Below, piece after piece: positions 1 to 8,110 of a stretch of 16,067 nt of DNA (position 1 is its first letter; each line of letters begins with the position of its first letter). Made by a program: the position numbers and the translations under genes. Origin of the DNA: VMCP01 sp965659745 (GTDB lineage: Bacteria > Bacteroidota > Bacteroidia > NS11-12g > UBA955); assembly GCA_965659745.1 (NCBI GenBank), contig CBFHXF010000043.1:1-16067 (forward strand). The letters run 5' to 3'. The notes under the pieces are model-generated. The model had not been told where the DNA came from. It searched no databases and saw only the letters and a list, made by a program, of their open reading frames with translations.

Positions 1-1524
1 CACATACATCATTTTGTCAGTGAAACGCTCCAAGGCATTCTTTTTATACTCCCGATTAGAAAGCGCTTTGGAATGCGCCAAATGCGCGGGCAATATAATA
101 AGGGCTTCGATTAACGACACAAAAAGCGTGGCAATAACCACCGTGGATAGCTCACTGAAAAAGTCGCCCGCACGGCCATCTACCATAAAGAAGAAGGAGA
201 ACGCTACCATCGTAGTGGTAACGGCCGAAAACACCGCCGGTATCACCTCCATAGTGCCGTCAATGGCGGCTCTAATCGCGCTTTTTCCTTGTTCGTAATG
301 CCAATAAATATTTTCTGAAATTACAATACCATCGTCCACCAAAATACCCACCACCACGATCATCCCAAACAGCGAAATTACATTGATTGTCACCCCCAAA
401 TACAAGGCAATCACAAACATCCCTAAAAACGATACCGGCAAACCCATGGCCACCCAGAACGCGATACGGGCATTCAAGAACATCGACAACAATATCAATA
501 CCAATATCATTCCGATGAACCCGTTTTCAAACAGCAATTCTTTGCGTTCGTTTAGGGTTTCAGACTGGTCTTTTATGAGCGTGGTAGTGATTTGTGGATT
601 TTGTTTTGCAAATTCCGCAAAATAATTCCTCACGTAGTCGGCGTTTTTCAATAAATCCTCTCTATCGGTACTTTGAACCGAAACCTCCACACCGGGCTTT
701 CCATTTACATAAATACGATTCGGGTCGTCGGCCCAACGGTCGCGAATTTCCGCCACATCTTTAAGGCGCACTACAGCCCCACCCTCTTCTTTAAGAATTA
801 CCAAATTTTCAAGATCTCTGGCGTGATAACCTTTATTGCGACTCCGAATCAACAACTCCTCTTCGGTGGTTTTTACACTACCACCGGTTATATCAATATT
901 CGAACTGCGCACCAATAAACCCGCTTGTTCTAAAGTCAAATTATACCGGCGCAAAGCCACATCATCGAAGGTAATTTCTATTTCTTCTTGGGGGAAACCC
1001 GCCAAACTCACCTTAGAAATCCCATCGTGCCGCAACAAATCTTTCTCAATACGTCGGGCATAGGATTTCAAGGCCTTTAAATCAATATTGCTACCCGAAA
1101 TGGCATAATTAATGGTGAAAAAACTATTTTCTACCAAGAAAACAATGGGTTTTTCGAGGCTCGTAGGAAAGTTATTGATACTATTTACGGCATTCTGAAC
1201 GTCTTCCAGAGCCGTACTGGTATTATAGCCTTTCTCCACTTCCACATTCACATTGGCCGCGTTTTCCTTACTCTTGGAAGTCACCCTTTCAATGCCACTA
1301 ACGCCCTGTAATTTTTCCTCGACCAATTGAACCACGCCTTCTTCTAGCTCTTCTGGGGCCGCACCCGGATATACCAATTGAATATTGATTATCCGACTTT
1401 CCACCAACGGAAAAAAGCTCGCCGTCAGTTTCGTATAGGCAATAAATCCAAAAACCGAAATTATCGTAAGTAACGTATTAACCGAAACCGGATATTTTAT
1501 AAAATAAGAAATGAGTCGTTTCAT
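1..1524 (-). CDS. Efflux RND transporter permease subunit (AcrB/MMPL family), 5' part only
   Basis: Open reading frame from an ATG at 1522-1524 without a stop to the left edge, giving the first 508 residues of a protein that normally has about 1000-1100. It starts MKRLISYFIKYPV with the usual first membrane helix, then a periplasmic porter region of about 300 residues (including VYPGAAPEELEEGV near residue 52). A cluster of helices follows. The segment GILVDDGIVISEN carries the adjacent aspartates D397 and D398, which match the proton-relay DD of AcrB transmembrane helix 4. The family pumps drugs, detergents or metabolites out of the periplasm or inner membrane, driven by the proton gradient, with an HlyD-type adaptor and a TolC-type channel. 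The adaptor gene lies 11 nt upstream, so the two form an operon. No TolC gene is in view. The substrate cannot be told. The family call is firm; the subfamily is open. Confidence 0.93.
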   Translation of the reverse strand, partial: MKRLISYFIKYPVSVNTLLTIISVFGFIAYTKLTASFFPLVESRIINIQLVYPGAAPEELEEGVVQLVEEKLQGVSGIERVTSKSKENAANVNVEVEKGYNTSTALEDVQNAVNSINNFPTSLEKPIVFLVENSFFTINYAISGSNIDLKALKSYARRIEKDLLRHDGISKVSLAGFPQEEIEITFDDVALRRYNLTLEQAGLLVRSSNIDITGGSVKTTEEELLIRSRNKGYHARDLENLVILKEEGGAVVRLKDVAEIRDRWADDPNRIYVNGKPGVEVSVQSTDREDLLKNADYVRNYFAEFAKQNPQITTTLIKDQSETLNERKELLFENGFIGMILVLILLSMFLNARIAFWVAMGLPVSFLGMFVIALYLGVTINVISLFGMIVVVGILVDDGIVISENIYWHYEQGKSAIRAAIDGTMEVIPAVFSAVTTTMVAFSFFFMVDGRAGDFFSELSTVVIATLFVSLIEALIILPAHLAHSKALSNREYKKNALERFTDKMMYV

Positions 1525-1535
1525 AAAGCTTCTTT

Positions 1536-2663
1536 TTATTTCTTGGGAAGCTGCGGAACAACCTTCATGCCTTCAAATGCGCCGGCAACCGAACGCTGCA
1601 AAATCCAAATCCCTTCTTCATATCCCGATACAATAACTTGATCGTTATCAAGTGCTTCTACCTTAACTGGAATCTCAAACAAGGTCGAATCTTGTGATTT
1701 TACACCAAAAATGGTTTTGCGATCGCTTAACCAAGTTCGGGGAATCTTCATGCTTTTGGCGAACGTGCTGCCGTTGGCAGTGAGTTCTAAATATTGACCT
1801 TCACGGATGGAATTTCCTTTTAATGTCAAATACACCTTTACCAATTGTGTTTGCGGATCAATACTCGAATTAACCCGTGCCACCTGACCGAAAACAGGCG
1901 TACCCGATTCTGTCAATAGTTGCATATTGGCCCCAACGCGCATTTTATCTAAATCTGATTGGGGAACCGCCGCCTCTAATTCATAGGCATTCGGCTGAAG
2001 GAACAAACCCAAACGCTGTCCAACCCTTACTAATGAACCCGGCTGAATCGATGCCTCCGACAACACCCCGTCGTAGGGAGCTATAATCTGATGCTTCGAC
2101 AAGCGCACTTCCTGACTCTTTATCGCATAATATTGATTCAACACATTGCGACCCGATAAAAAAGCCTTCAATTTTGTATCCGAAATAGCGGGTAAAGCAG
2201 GCAAGTCCTTATCTACATCTGTTTTCGCTGCGAAATCCGACCAAGACTTATGCTGTGTATTAAAGTCAATTGAAATATCAGGCAAAACCTGACTCAACAA
2301 ACCCATAAACGCGCTCTTTTGGGCCTTCAACTGAGCGGCGAATTCGCGGTCATCGATTTGCACGATCACCTGTCCTTTACGAAAAGACGTTCCGGCACGG
2401 AACGAATTATTCAACAAATTACCACTAACCTCTGCAAAAATCTCAAATCGATTCAGTGCTTTTACCCTGCCGCTGGTTGCAATAGCAGCTTGATGCACTT
2501 CCCATTGAGCCGGCTTCACCGGAACCGTAGCCTCACGAAACGACATTTTTGTAGGCGCGGCTGACTTTGGAGCTGATAGACGCTTGGATATAAATACACT
2601 CACAAAGATGGCAACCACACCGATAATGATGGAGCGCACCAGGGTTTTGTTTCCTTTTAACAC
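1536..2663 (-). CDS. Efflux RND transporter periplasmic adaptor subunit (HlyD/AcrA family)
   Basis: A 375-residue membrane-fusion protein that would bridge the downstream RND permease to an outer-membrane channel. One N-terminal membrane helix (about residues 10-26) anchors it. The first half of the lipoyl-like barrel-sandwich domain is near residues 75-110 (GTSFRKGQVIVQIDDREF). A short helical hairpin spans about 110-190. The second lipoyl half is at about 193-222 (IIAPYDGVLSEASIQPG), followed by beta-barrel and membrane-proximal domains. The helical hairpin lacks long regular coiled coil, as in many Bacteroidota adaptors. The start is GTG at 2661-2663; an in-frame stop lies three codons upstream, so no longer form exists. 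The permease begins 11 nt after the stop, so the genes are co-transcribed. The substrate is unknown. Confidence 0.92.
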   Translation of the reverse strand: MLKGNKTLVRSIIIGVVAIFVSVFISKRLSAPKSAAPTKMSFREATVPVKPAQWEVHQAAIATSGRVKALNRFEIFAEVSGNLLNNSFRAGTSFRKGQVIVQIDDREFAAQLKAQKSAFMGLLSQVLPDISIDFNTQHKSWSDFAAKTDVDKDLPALPAISDTKLKAFLSGRNVLNQYYAIKSQEVRLSKHQIIAPYDGVLSEASIQPGSLVRVGQRLGLFLQPNAYELEAAVPQSDLDKMRVGANMQLLTESGTPVFGQVARVNSSIDPQTQLVKVYLTLKGNSIREGQYLELTANGSTFAKSMKIPRTWLSDRKTIFGVKSQDSTLFEIPVKVEALDNDQVIVSGYEEGIWILQRSVAGAFEGMKVVPQLPKK

Positions 2664-2683
2664 GATACTTTAATTTTAATATG

Positions 2684-2720
2684 CAAAAATACGTGAAGCG
2701 CGAAGGATTTGTGTGACAAA
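2684..2720 (-). promoter_or_regulatory. Putative promoter and operator-like palindrome upstream of the RND efflux operon
   Basis: On the minus strand TATTTTTG (plus 2684-2691) matches the Bacteroidota -7 consensus TAnnTTTG and lies 20 nt before the GTG start. A TTTG that could serve as the -33 element (plus 2717-2720) is 25 nt further up, longer than the usual 19-21. It sits in the palindrome TTTGT-GTG-ACAAA (2708-2720), and TGACAAA recurs at 2723-2729. The palindrome could be a regulator site, but no regulator gene is nearby. Confidence 0.35.
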
Positions 2721-2929
2721 AATGACAAATACGGCATATTACATGATAAAACATTTGTTTCGCCGAATAAGAATTGCTCACGATGCAGATTTCAACACCC
2801 GAATGAGATTGAGCACCCCCTGATCACATGAGAAAATAACCCACATAAAAAAATAGAACCCATCGCTTTTGTTCGACCAATTTGTCCAAAGATTAAACGA
2901 GAAACCAAACAATTCCGTGACTGAAATTG

Positions 2930-2937
2930 TACCTTTG
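2930..2937 (+). promoter_or_regulatory. Putative -7 promoter element of the peroxiredoxin operon
   Basis: TACCTTTG, followed by C, is an exact match to the Bacteroidota -7 consensus TAnnTTTG. It lies 30 nt before the peroxiredoxin ATG, leaving a leader of roughly 25 nt. No clear TTTG is present at the expected -33 distance. The leader is A-rich with no Shine-Dalgarno sequence, which is normal in this phylum. Confidence 0.5.
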
Positions 2938-2967
2938 CAGTACAATTAAAACAAAAGAAAAAACGTC

Positions 2968-3606
2968 ATGTCATTTGTAGGAAAAAAATTCCCAAACATC
3001 TCGGTAAACGCCATGTCAGAAATGGGCGATACCTACCAAATCAACTTATTTGAAGAAGCTACCAAAAACAAGAAAAAAGTATTGTTATTTTGGTATCCCA
3101 AAGATTTCACCTTTGTATGTCCCACAGAATTACACGCATTCCAAGAAGCGTTAGGTGAGTTCGAAAAACGCAACACCATAGTTATCGGTGCCTCTTGCGA
3201 TACCCCAGAAGTTCATTTTGCATGGTTGAACACCGCAAAAGACAACGGTGGTATTGAAGGTGTTACCTACCCGATTTTGGCCGATTCTAATCGTAACTTA
3301 GCCAGTATCTTAGACATCTTAGATATTCAGTCTTCTGATTACAACGAAGAATTAGACACTATTTTATACGAAGGGGATAACGTAACCTACCGTGCTACTT
3401 ATTTAATTGACGAGGACGGTACCGTTTTCCACGAAAGCGTAAACCACATGCCTTTAGGTCGTAACGTGAAAGAATACATCCGTTTGATCGATGCATTCAC
3501 CCACGTTCAAGAAAAAGGTGAAGTATGTCCTGCCAACTGGGAAGAAGGTAAAGACGCCATGAATGCCAACCGCGATGGAGTGGCTGAATATTTAAAGTCA
3601 CACTAA
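2968..3606 (+). CDS. Typical 2-Cys peroxiredoxin (AhpC/Prx1 family)
   Basis: A 212-residue cytosolic thiol peroxidase that reduces hydrogen peroxide and alkyl hydroperoxides. The peroxidatic cysteine is C51 in YPKDFTFVCPTEL, with the usual P44 and T48. The conserved arginine of the active site is R142 in YRATYLID. The resolving cysteine is C187 in GEVCPANW, so this is a typical 2-Cys enzyme acting as a dimer or decamer. The C-terminus stops at EYLKSH and has no YF motif, the feature of peroxide-sensitive eukaryotic forms, so it is probably overoxidation-resistant. A thioredoxin gene follows after 13 nt and is the likely reductant; no AhpF is in view. Length and motifs match the family well. 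It could be named ahpC or prx, but the sequence alone does not decide between these. Confidence 0.95.
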   Translation: MSFVGKKFPNISVNAMSEMGDTYQINLFEEATKNKKKVLLFWYPKDFTFVCPTELHAFQEALGEFEKRNTIVIGASCDTPEVHFAWLNTAKDNGGIEGVTYPILADSNRNLASILDILDIQSSDYNEELDTILYEGDNVTYRATYLIDEDGTVFHESVNHMPLGRNVKEYIRLIDAFTHVQEKGEVCPANWEEGKDAMNANRDGVAEYLKSH

Positions 3607-3619
3607 TTCATATAACGTT

Positions 3620-3934
3620 ATGTTATTAGAGCTCGAAACCGACACCCTACAAGAGGTAATTGCACAAAACGATAAAGTTATTGTACAGTTCTCTGCAGGT
3701 TGGTGCGGCAACTGCCGTATCATGAAGCCGAAATTCAAACGCATGTCTGGAGAGCATGAAGGCATGACGTTTGTAATTATCGACGCAGAAAAGAATCCAG
3801 AATCACGCAAGCTTGCCAACGTTTCTAATTTGCCCACATTTGCAGCATTTCAGAACGGCAACTTGGTAGATCAAACCCAAACCAACAAAGTTGAAGTTTT
3901 AGCCGAGTTGGTTGATAAAGCCGCACAATCATGA
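3620..3934 (+). CDS. Thioredoxin family protein
   Basis: A 104-residue single-domain thioredoxin with no signal peptide, so cytosolic. The active site is WCGNC (C29, C32) instead of the classic WCGPC. The cis-proline loop is NLPTF with P72. Replacing the proline between the cysteines by asparagine usually shifts redox potential, so this may be a dedicated partner and not the housekeeping thioredoxin. Its place 13 nt behind the peroxiredoxin gene suggests that it re-reduces that enzyme; this is inference. Its last codons overlap the next gene by 4 nt (ATGA at 3931-3934), which implies translational coupling. Confidence 0.93.
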   Translation: MLLELETDTLQEVIAQNDKVIVQFSAGWCGNCRIMKPKFKRMSGEHEGMTFVIIDAEKNPESRKLANVSNLPTFAAFQNGNLVDQTQTNKVEVLAELVDKAAQS

Positions 3935-4188
3935 AAATTCCCGTAATCAAACACATCACCGAATTCATCGAACAAAAGGATGCCGATTTTATAGAAGAAA
4001 CCATTGCAGTTTTAGAACATATGTCGGAACTCGAAAGTTTGAAGGACGAGGAATTAGATGTAATCGGGGAGCTTATTTCCAATCTCTATGGTGCACTAGA
4101 AGTGCAAAAAAGCATGGAAGAAGGAATGAGCAAAAAGGATGCCCTAAACGGATTCATGCAGCGGGTTTTAGGATCTATAGATAAGTAA
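3931..4188 (+). CDS. Small conserved protein resembling the DUF6952 family
   Basis: An 85-residue acidic, mostly helical protein with no cysteine, signal peptide or membrane segment. From memory it resembles a small family of unknown function (DUF6952) found behind thioredoxin in Flavobacteriia; this could not be checked. The start ATG overlaps the thioredoxin stop as ATGA, so its product is probably made in step with thioredoxin. The absence of cysteine argues against a direct dithiol role. It might act as a scaffold or regulator for the peroxiredoxin/thioredoxin pair, but nothing in the sequence shows this. The reading frame with a longer start at 3912 is the wrong frame and gives a low-complexity basic product. 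Function unknown. Confidence 0.8.
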   Translation: MKIPVIKHITEFIEQKDADFIEETIAVLEHMSELESLKDEELDVIGELISNLYGALEVQKSMEEGMSKKDALNGFMQRVLGSIDK

Positions 4189-4200
4189 ACAAATTTCTAT

Positions 4201-4218
4201 TTAGGTTGCAAAACCTAA
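4201..4218. other. Short perfect hairpin behind the peroxiredoxin operon
   Basis: TTAGGTT-GCAA-AACCTAA forms a 7-bp stem with a GNRA-type tetraloop, 12 nt after the last stop codon. A second, weaker stem (ATACCA/TGGTAT, 4248-4253 with 4263-4268) lies before the terminator. These may protect the 3' end of the transcript; they have no T-run and are not terminators themselves. Confidence 0.4.
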
Positions 4219-4274
4219 TCTAGATACGAAAGAGTAGAACAACACCCATACCAAATTCGTTATGGTATACCTAG

Positions 4275-4311
4275 AAAAAGGCTGCTTCGTTCAAGAGGCA
4301 GCCTTTTTTTT
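4275..4311. terminator. Rho-independent terminator, probably bidirectional
   Basis: AAAAAGGCTGC (4275-4285) pairs with GCAGCCTTTTT (4298-4308) around a 12-nt loop, followed by an 8-T run on the plus strand. On the minus strand the same stem is followed by five T residues. It sits between two convergent operons: the peroxiredoxin operon on the left and the cytochrome operon, whose last stop codon (4310-4312) touches the T-run, on the right. Confidence 0.85.
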
Positions 4312-7300
4312 ATTGTAGCCTTTTGGAACCTCGGCTTGCAAAAACAGCGGTAATAATCACACCTGCCACTGCCCAATACACCCACTGAGGAATCGGTACA
4401 GGATCGCCCGCCGCATAGGAATGCAAACCCGATAAATAATAATTCACGCCGTAATAGGTCATTAAAACGGATGCAAAACCCACAATACTCGCAATGTTAA
4501 AAGCGAAATTTCCTTTCATTTTTGGAATCAACCGCATGTGCAATATAAATGCATACACTAAAATGGATATCAATGCCCATGTTTCTTTGGCATCCCAACC
4601 CCAATAACGGCCCCAAGATTCATTCGCCCACACGCCACCCAAATACGTTCCAATACTTAACATGACCAATCCACCGGTAATGGTCAATTCACTTAATGCC
4701 GTTAATTGGTTGATGCTTTTTCGGATACGGCTGGCATTGTTCTTCGATACCAAAACATATAATAGTAAATTCAGGTATCCAATAATTCCCCCAAGTAAAA
4801 GAAAGCCATACGAACCCGCCTCCAACGATACATGTATTGTAAGCCAATACGATTTCAAGACAGGAACTAAAGGCGTAATTTCTGGATTCAAGAAACTCAA
4901 ATGTGCGATAAATAGGGTTATGCCCGACAAAATAAAAGTAGCTGATAAGGCCCCAACCGATTTACGATTAAAAATAAGTCCCGACAAAACCGCCGTCCAA
5001 GCAATGTAAATCATAGATTCATAACCGTTGCTCCAAGGTGCCCGTTCCGATACATACCAACGTATTCCTAAGCCGGCCGTATGCAGCACAAAAGAAGTAA
5101 ATGCAATGCCCAAAAGTACTTTTTTCAACCAAGCAGGACCCAAATTGTCTTTAAAGACAAACCAAAATAACAAACCCAAAAAGACAAGTCCCATTAACGT
5201 ATTCAACAAGGCCAATCGCTTAAAAATTTGCGAATTATTCAACACAATTTCCCATTTTCGTTGTGCATTCGAGGGAATATAGGCAGCTCCCAATTTCACC
5301 TGATAGGCCAACAAATCATTTAATAAGGCCGTGGCTTTTTGGTAGTCGTTATGCGTTATACCATCGTGCAACGCACTTGAATACGCCTGAAAAAAGGCTT
5401 CCGCCGCGGCACTTTTAGACTCATGTTGGTGGTCGGCCGCCCAAGTATTATTTGCATCGCCTTCTATGGGAACCCACTTAAACAAAGCGCCCGTCATTAC
5501 TAAGTTCACGATACTAACCCGTTCATCCAGTGCAATTAAAGCTTTATCAAATGTGTTCTTTTCAGAATCTTTTTTTCGGGAAGACGCATCTACGGCTTCG
5601 CTTAGTTTATAATCTCCCTTCTCATCGAAGAAGTCCTTAAACGATGCATGCGTCGCTTCTTCATTTAATATCAATTTACGTAAAGTGGCATCATTTCCCA
5701 ATTTGATAATTGGCACCCCATACCAGGCTTCGCGTGCTCCCCACATACCTAAAACCACTTGATCGGCATTACTACCTTCATATGATTCTTTACCATACAC
5801 TTTGCGCATGATTTCCCGGCTAAACGTATGCATGGGTTTCATTCGGCCTTGCACGTCTTGAACCAGCACCGTACTGGCTTGTTGCGCATGTGTGGCAGCC
5901 ACTACCTTCAATTGAGGCGCCAAATCCACATCTGCCCTAAGGGTGGTATTTGCGAAAAATGCCAAAATCCACAAGGTTAATTTTGACGATTTTCGCAACG
6001 TATAAAACCGGGTATTTTTGTCAATTAAGGTCCATATCATGCCCACAGTGAGTAAAAAATATCCTAAATAACTGATCCAAGTTCCCCAAAAATCATGGTT
6101 CACACTCAAATACGTACCTTTCTCATCACGGTCATACGACGATTGAAAGAAACGATATCCGGCGTAGTCTAAAATGTGATTCATATAAATATGGTAATCC
6201 ATGCTTACCCCATTGTTCGGATCATTTAACTGCACCTTACTTGAGAAGGAGGCCGGACTGTTGGTGCCCGGATAACGCTCCATTTCAAAGTCTTGCAAGG
6301 CAATAGAAAATGGCAAATCTCTTTCAATAGAACCATAAGAAATCAAGAACTTCCAAGACCCAAATGACACCGGCACGGTTTCTCCTACTTGGCCTTTCGC
6401 TCCTTTTACCCAAAAGATTTGGCTCGAATTGCCTTGCGATATTTCAAATTGTAAGGCATGTTCAGAATTGGAGTTCATTTTCAAGCCATCAGAAACATAC
6501 TTTTTTGTCCCGCCCTTGCTCACACTGGGCACTACAAACTGAATCCCCCCCAACTGATAGAGCGAACGAAACAAAAGTGGCACCATTCCCGTATCGGCAG
6601 AAAACGCAAAGGTTTCTTGCGTTGCCATACGAGTGGCTTGCATAGGAGCATCGGTTCTTACAAAATATTGGGAATCTTGATAAAAGAAATTAATATGATT
6701 GGGAACAAAGGTTTGTGTGAAATTAACAGGCACACCCGCTATTTCTTTTCTTTCCCCTTGGGAAATAAACGCATCAAGGCGCCCCCCTTCAGAAGAAAAT
6801 ACCAATTTCAACGTGGGCTTACCCGTATCAGATTCCACAATTTCTTCTGTGGCATTGGGCACAAACCTCAAGAGACTCAATCTCGTTTCCAACCCGTTTA
6901 CGCGATACGTTTTACTAAAAGAATTTCCCCCGAGAGAAGAAAACAACACGGCATGTTGCGTACCATAGGACTGTCCGTTAGGATCTTGAATTTGCATGGA
7001 GATATAGGGTTCGGCACTAATAAATTTATTCGATTCTGAACCTTCGCGAATGCCCATCATGCCTTCAAAGCCCCATATACGGGTGATTCCAGCCCCCAAC
7101 AAAATAACCAAAATTGCCAAATGAAACAGCAAAACAGAGTAGCGCTTGCGCTGCCAAAGCTTATATTTCCAAGCACTGAAACCTACTGCAATTCCCAGTA
7201 AAACCAACAAAATCTCAAACCAAAGCGCTTTATATATCCACTTTTGAGCGGCTTCCGTGCCAAAATCGTTTTCAACGAATGTAGCCACCGCCATGGCTAC

Positions 7301-7375
7301 TGCACTTAATACCAAATAAACCACTCCAGCCCTTTCATTGGCGAGAGCCACTGCTATCCGTTTGATTATTTTCAT
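4310..7375 (-). CDS. ccsBA: Fused ResB-CcsA cytochrome c synthase (CcsBA, System II)
   Basis: A 1021-residue inner-membrane protein that exports heme and ligates it to CxxCH motifs of periplasmic apocytochromes. The N-terminal ResB part has three helices, with H85 in FHLAILVILLGAG as the likely first transmembrane heme ligand, a large periplasmic domain and a fourth helix near residue 440. A periplasmic segment of roughly 230 residues links it to the CcsA part. There the WWD heme-handling motif reads WGRYWGWD (921-928). H848 (WLTIHV) and H985 (GLHSYA) match the two external heme ligands, and H946 (FILHMR) matches the second membrane ligand known from Helicobacter CcsBA. All key residues are present. 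The start ATG overlaps the upstream lipoprotein stop as ATGA. Position as the last gene of a multiheme cytochrome operon fits its role; it may also serve all other c-type cytochromes of the cell. Confidence 0.95.
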   Translation of the reverse strand: MKIIKRIAVALANERAGVVYLVLSAVAMAVATFVENDFGTEAAQKWIYKALWFEILLVLLGIAVGFSAWKYKLWQRKRYSVLLFHLAILVILLGAGITRIWGFEGMMGIREGSESNKFISAEPYISMQIQDPNGQSYGTQHAVLFSSLGGNSFSKTYRVNGLETRLSLLRFVPNATEEIVESDTGKPTLKLVFSSEGGRLDAFISQGERKEIAGVPVNFTQTFVPNHINFFYQDSQYFVRTDAPMQATRMATQETFAFSADTGMVPLLFRSLYQLGGIQFVVPSVSKGGTKKYVSDGLKMNSNSEHALQFEISQGNSSQIFWVKGAKGQVGETVPVSFGSWKFLISYGSIERDLPFSIALQDFEMERYPGTNSPASFSSKVQLNDPNNGVSMDYHIYMNHILDYAGYRFFQSSYDRDEKGTYLSVNHDFWGTWISYLGYFLLTVGMIWTLIDKNTRFYTLRKSSKLTLWILAFFANTTLRADVDLAPQLKVVAATHAQQASTVLVQDVQGRMKPMHTFSREIMRKVYGKESYEGSNADQVVLGMWGAREAWYGVPIIKLGNDATLRKLILNEEATHASFKDFFDEKGDYKLSEAVDASSRKKDSEKNTFDKALIALDERVSIVNLVMTGALFKWVPIEGDANNTWAADHQHESKSAAAEAFFQAYSSALHDGITHNDYQKATALLNDLLAYQVKLGAAYIPSNAQRKWEIVLNNSQIFKRLALLNTLMGLVFLGLLFWFVFKDNLGPAWLKKVLLGIAFTSFVLHTAGLGIRWYVSERAPWSNGYESMIYIAWTAVLSGLIFNRKSVGALSATFILSGITLFIAHLSFLNPEITPLVPVLKSYWLTIHVSLEAGSYGFLLLGGIIGYLNLLLYVLVSKNNASRIRKSINQLTALSELTITGGLVMLSIGTYLGGVWANESWGRYWGWDAKETWALISILVYAFILHMRLIPKMKGNFAFNIASIVGFASVLMTYYGVNYYLSGLHSYAAGDPVPIPQWVYWAVAGVIITAVFASRGSKRLQ

Positions 7376-8109
7376 TTTACTAATTGGGCATTTTCTAAAA
7401 TCAAATCGTAACTGTAACCCGCCCCGAAATCCTTATTTACAGATAATTTCCCTTTTAACGTTACCACGTGTCCTACCGGAAAAACCTCATTACTCGTGCA
7501 TACAAAATCATAAGAATCCATGCTGCCATCCACTAAATGGATCCAGTTTCGATCCATAATAGCAGGATTCACTTTGGTAATTTTTCCAGTTACCTCAATC
7601 GTTTTGTTAGCGTATTTAGTCGTATTATTAACCAATTCCTTGATAGCCACAGAAGTCTTGGGAATGCTTATTTTCACGTTAGAGGCAGGGGCTGTTGCAG
7701 GGGCCGACGTTTTGGACTCGAGCAACTCAGCATCTGAATACAAGGCCGAAACCAGTAAAATTCGATCAAAAATTCGGTCTAGCTCCGTACTTTTATAATC
7801 TGTTTTTTCAATGCCTTCGTTGTACATATAAGTGCCCCCTTCTTGAAAATCGCCGCCCATAGTGGCCAGCCAGTACGTTTTATTGCCTTCTTCTACTTCA
7901 CAATAGGAATACCGTTTTCCTTTGATATGTTGTTTCACGAGCACTTGATGCACGTTTCTTACGATACCGTCGGACGCATGCGAATGGGTCTCACCCTTTT
8001 CAAAAATGCCGGTTTGTGCCGAATTATTGGAGGTATCTGGCGTTAATTCCACTGTTTGATTGCACGATAAAAGGATAATACCGAGGATTAAAGTATGATA
8101 TAATTTCAT
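7372..8109 (-). CDS. Two-domain lipoprotein, OB-fold-like C-terminal domain
   Basis: A 245-residue secreted protein. Its signal sequence ends in the lipobox LLSC, so C16 should be lipidated and the protein should face the periplasm or the outer membrane. The mature part has two beta-rich domains: one at about 50-121 (YCEVEEGNKTYWLATMGG, DRIFDRILLVS) and one at about 153-243 (NKTIEVTGKITKVN, WIHLVDG, PVGHVVTLKG). The second resembles OB-fold domains of the tRNA-anti/nucleic-acid-binding superfamily, here exported and so unlikely to bind nucleic acid. An Ala/Pro/Thr-rich linker joins them. A histidine-rich patch (HSH at 42-44) follows the signal region. It lies 1 nt behind the barrel gene and overlaps CcsBA by 4 nt, so it probably helps cytochrome assembly or docking; that is inference. 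No catalytic motif seen. Confidence 0.75.
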   Translation of the reverse strand: MKLYHTLILGIILLSCNQTVELTPDTSNNSAQTGIFEKGETHSHASDGIVRNVHQVLVKQHIKGKRYSYCEVEEGNKTYWLATMGGDFQEGGTYMYNEGIEKTDYKSTELDRIFDRILLVSALYSDAELLESKTSAPATAPASNVKISIPKTSVAIKELVNNTTKYANKTIEVTGKITKVNPAIMDRNWIHLVDGSMDSYDFVCTSNEVFPVGHVVTLKGKLSVNKDFGAGYSYDLILENAQLVK

Positions 8110-8110
8110 T

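Larger units (their letters stand above)
2664..2967. other. Divergent intergenic region of 304 bases
   Basis: The gap between the efflux adaptor and the peroxiredoxin gene holds the two putative promoters listed separately. No supported coding region, tRNA or strong hairpin is visible. A short frame entering from the adaptor gene side (2533-2781) is not protein-like. Confidence 0.6.

Noticed and set aside
2533..2781. 82-codon minus-strand frame overlapping the adaptor start
   Set aside because: It overlaps the N-terminal membrane anchor of the adaptor in another frame and runs into the promoter region. Its composition is not protein-like.
3912..4184. Alternative 90-codon plus-strand frame over the DUF6952-like gene
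   Set aside because: It overlaps the thioredoxin end by 23 nt in another frame and gives an Arg/Gly/His-rich product. The ATGA-coupled frame gives a sensible helical protein.
6458..7039. 193-codon open frame on the plus strand
   Set aside because: It lies wholly opposite the ResB part of CcsBA, whose motifs and operon fit are clear. Its translation is basic with no recognisable domain or start context.
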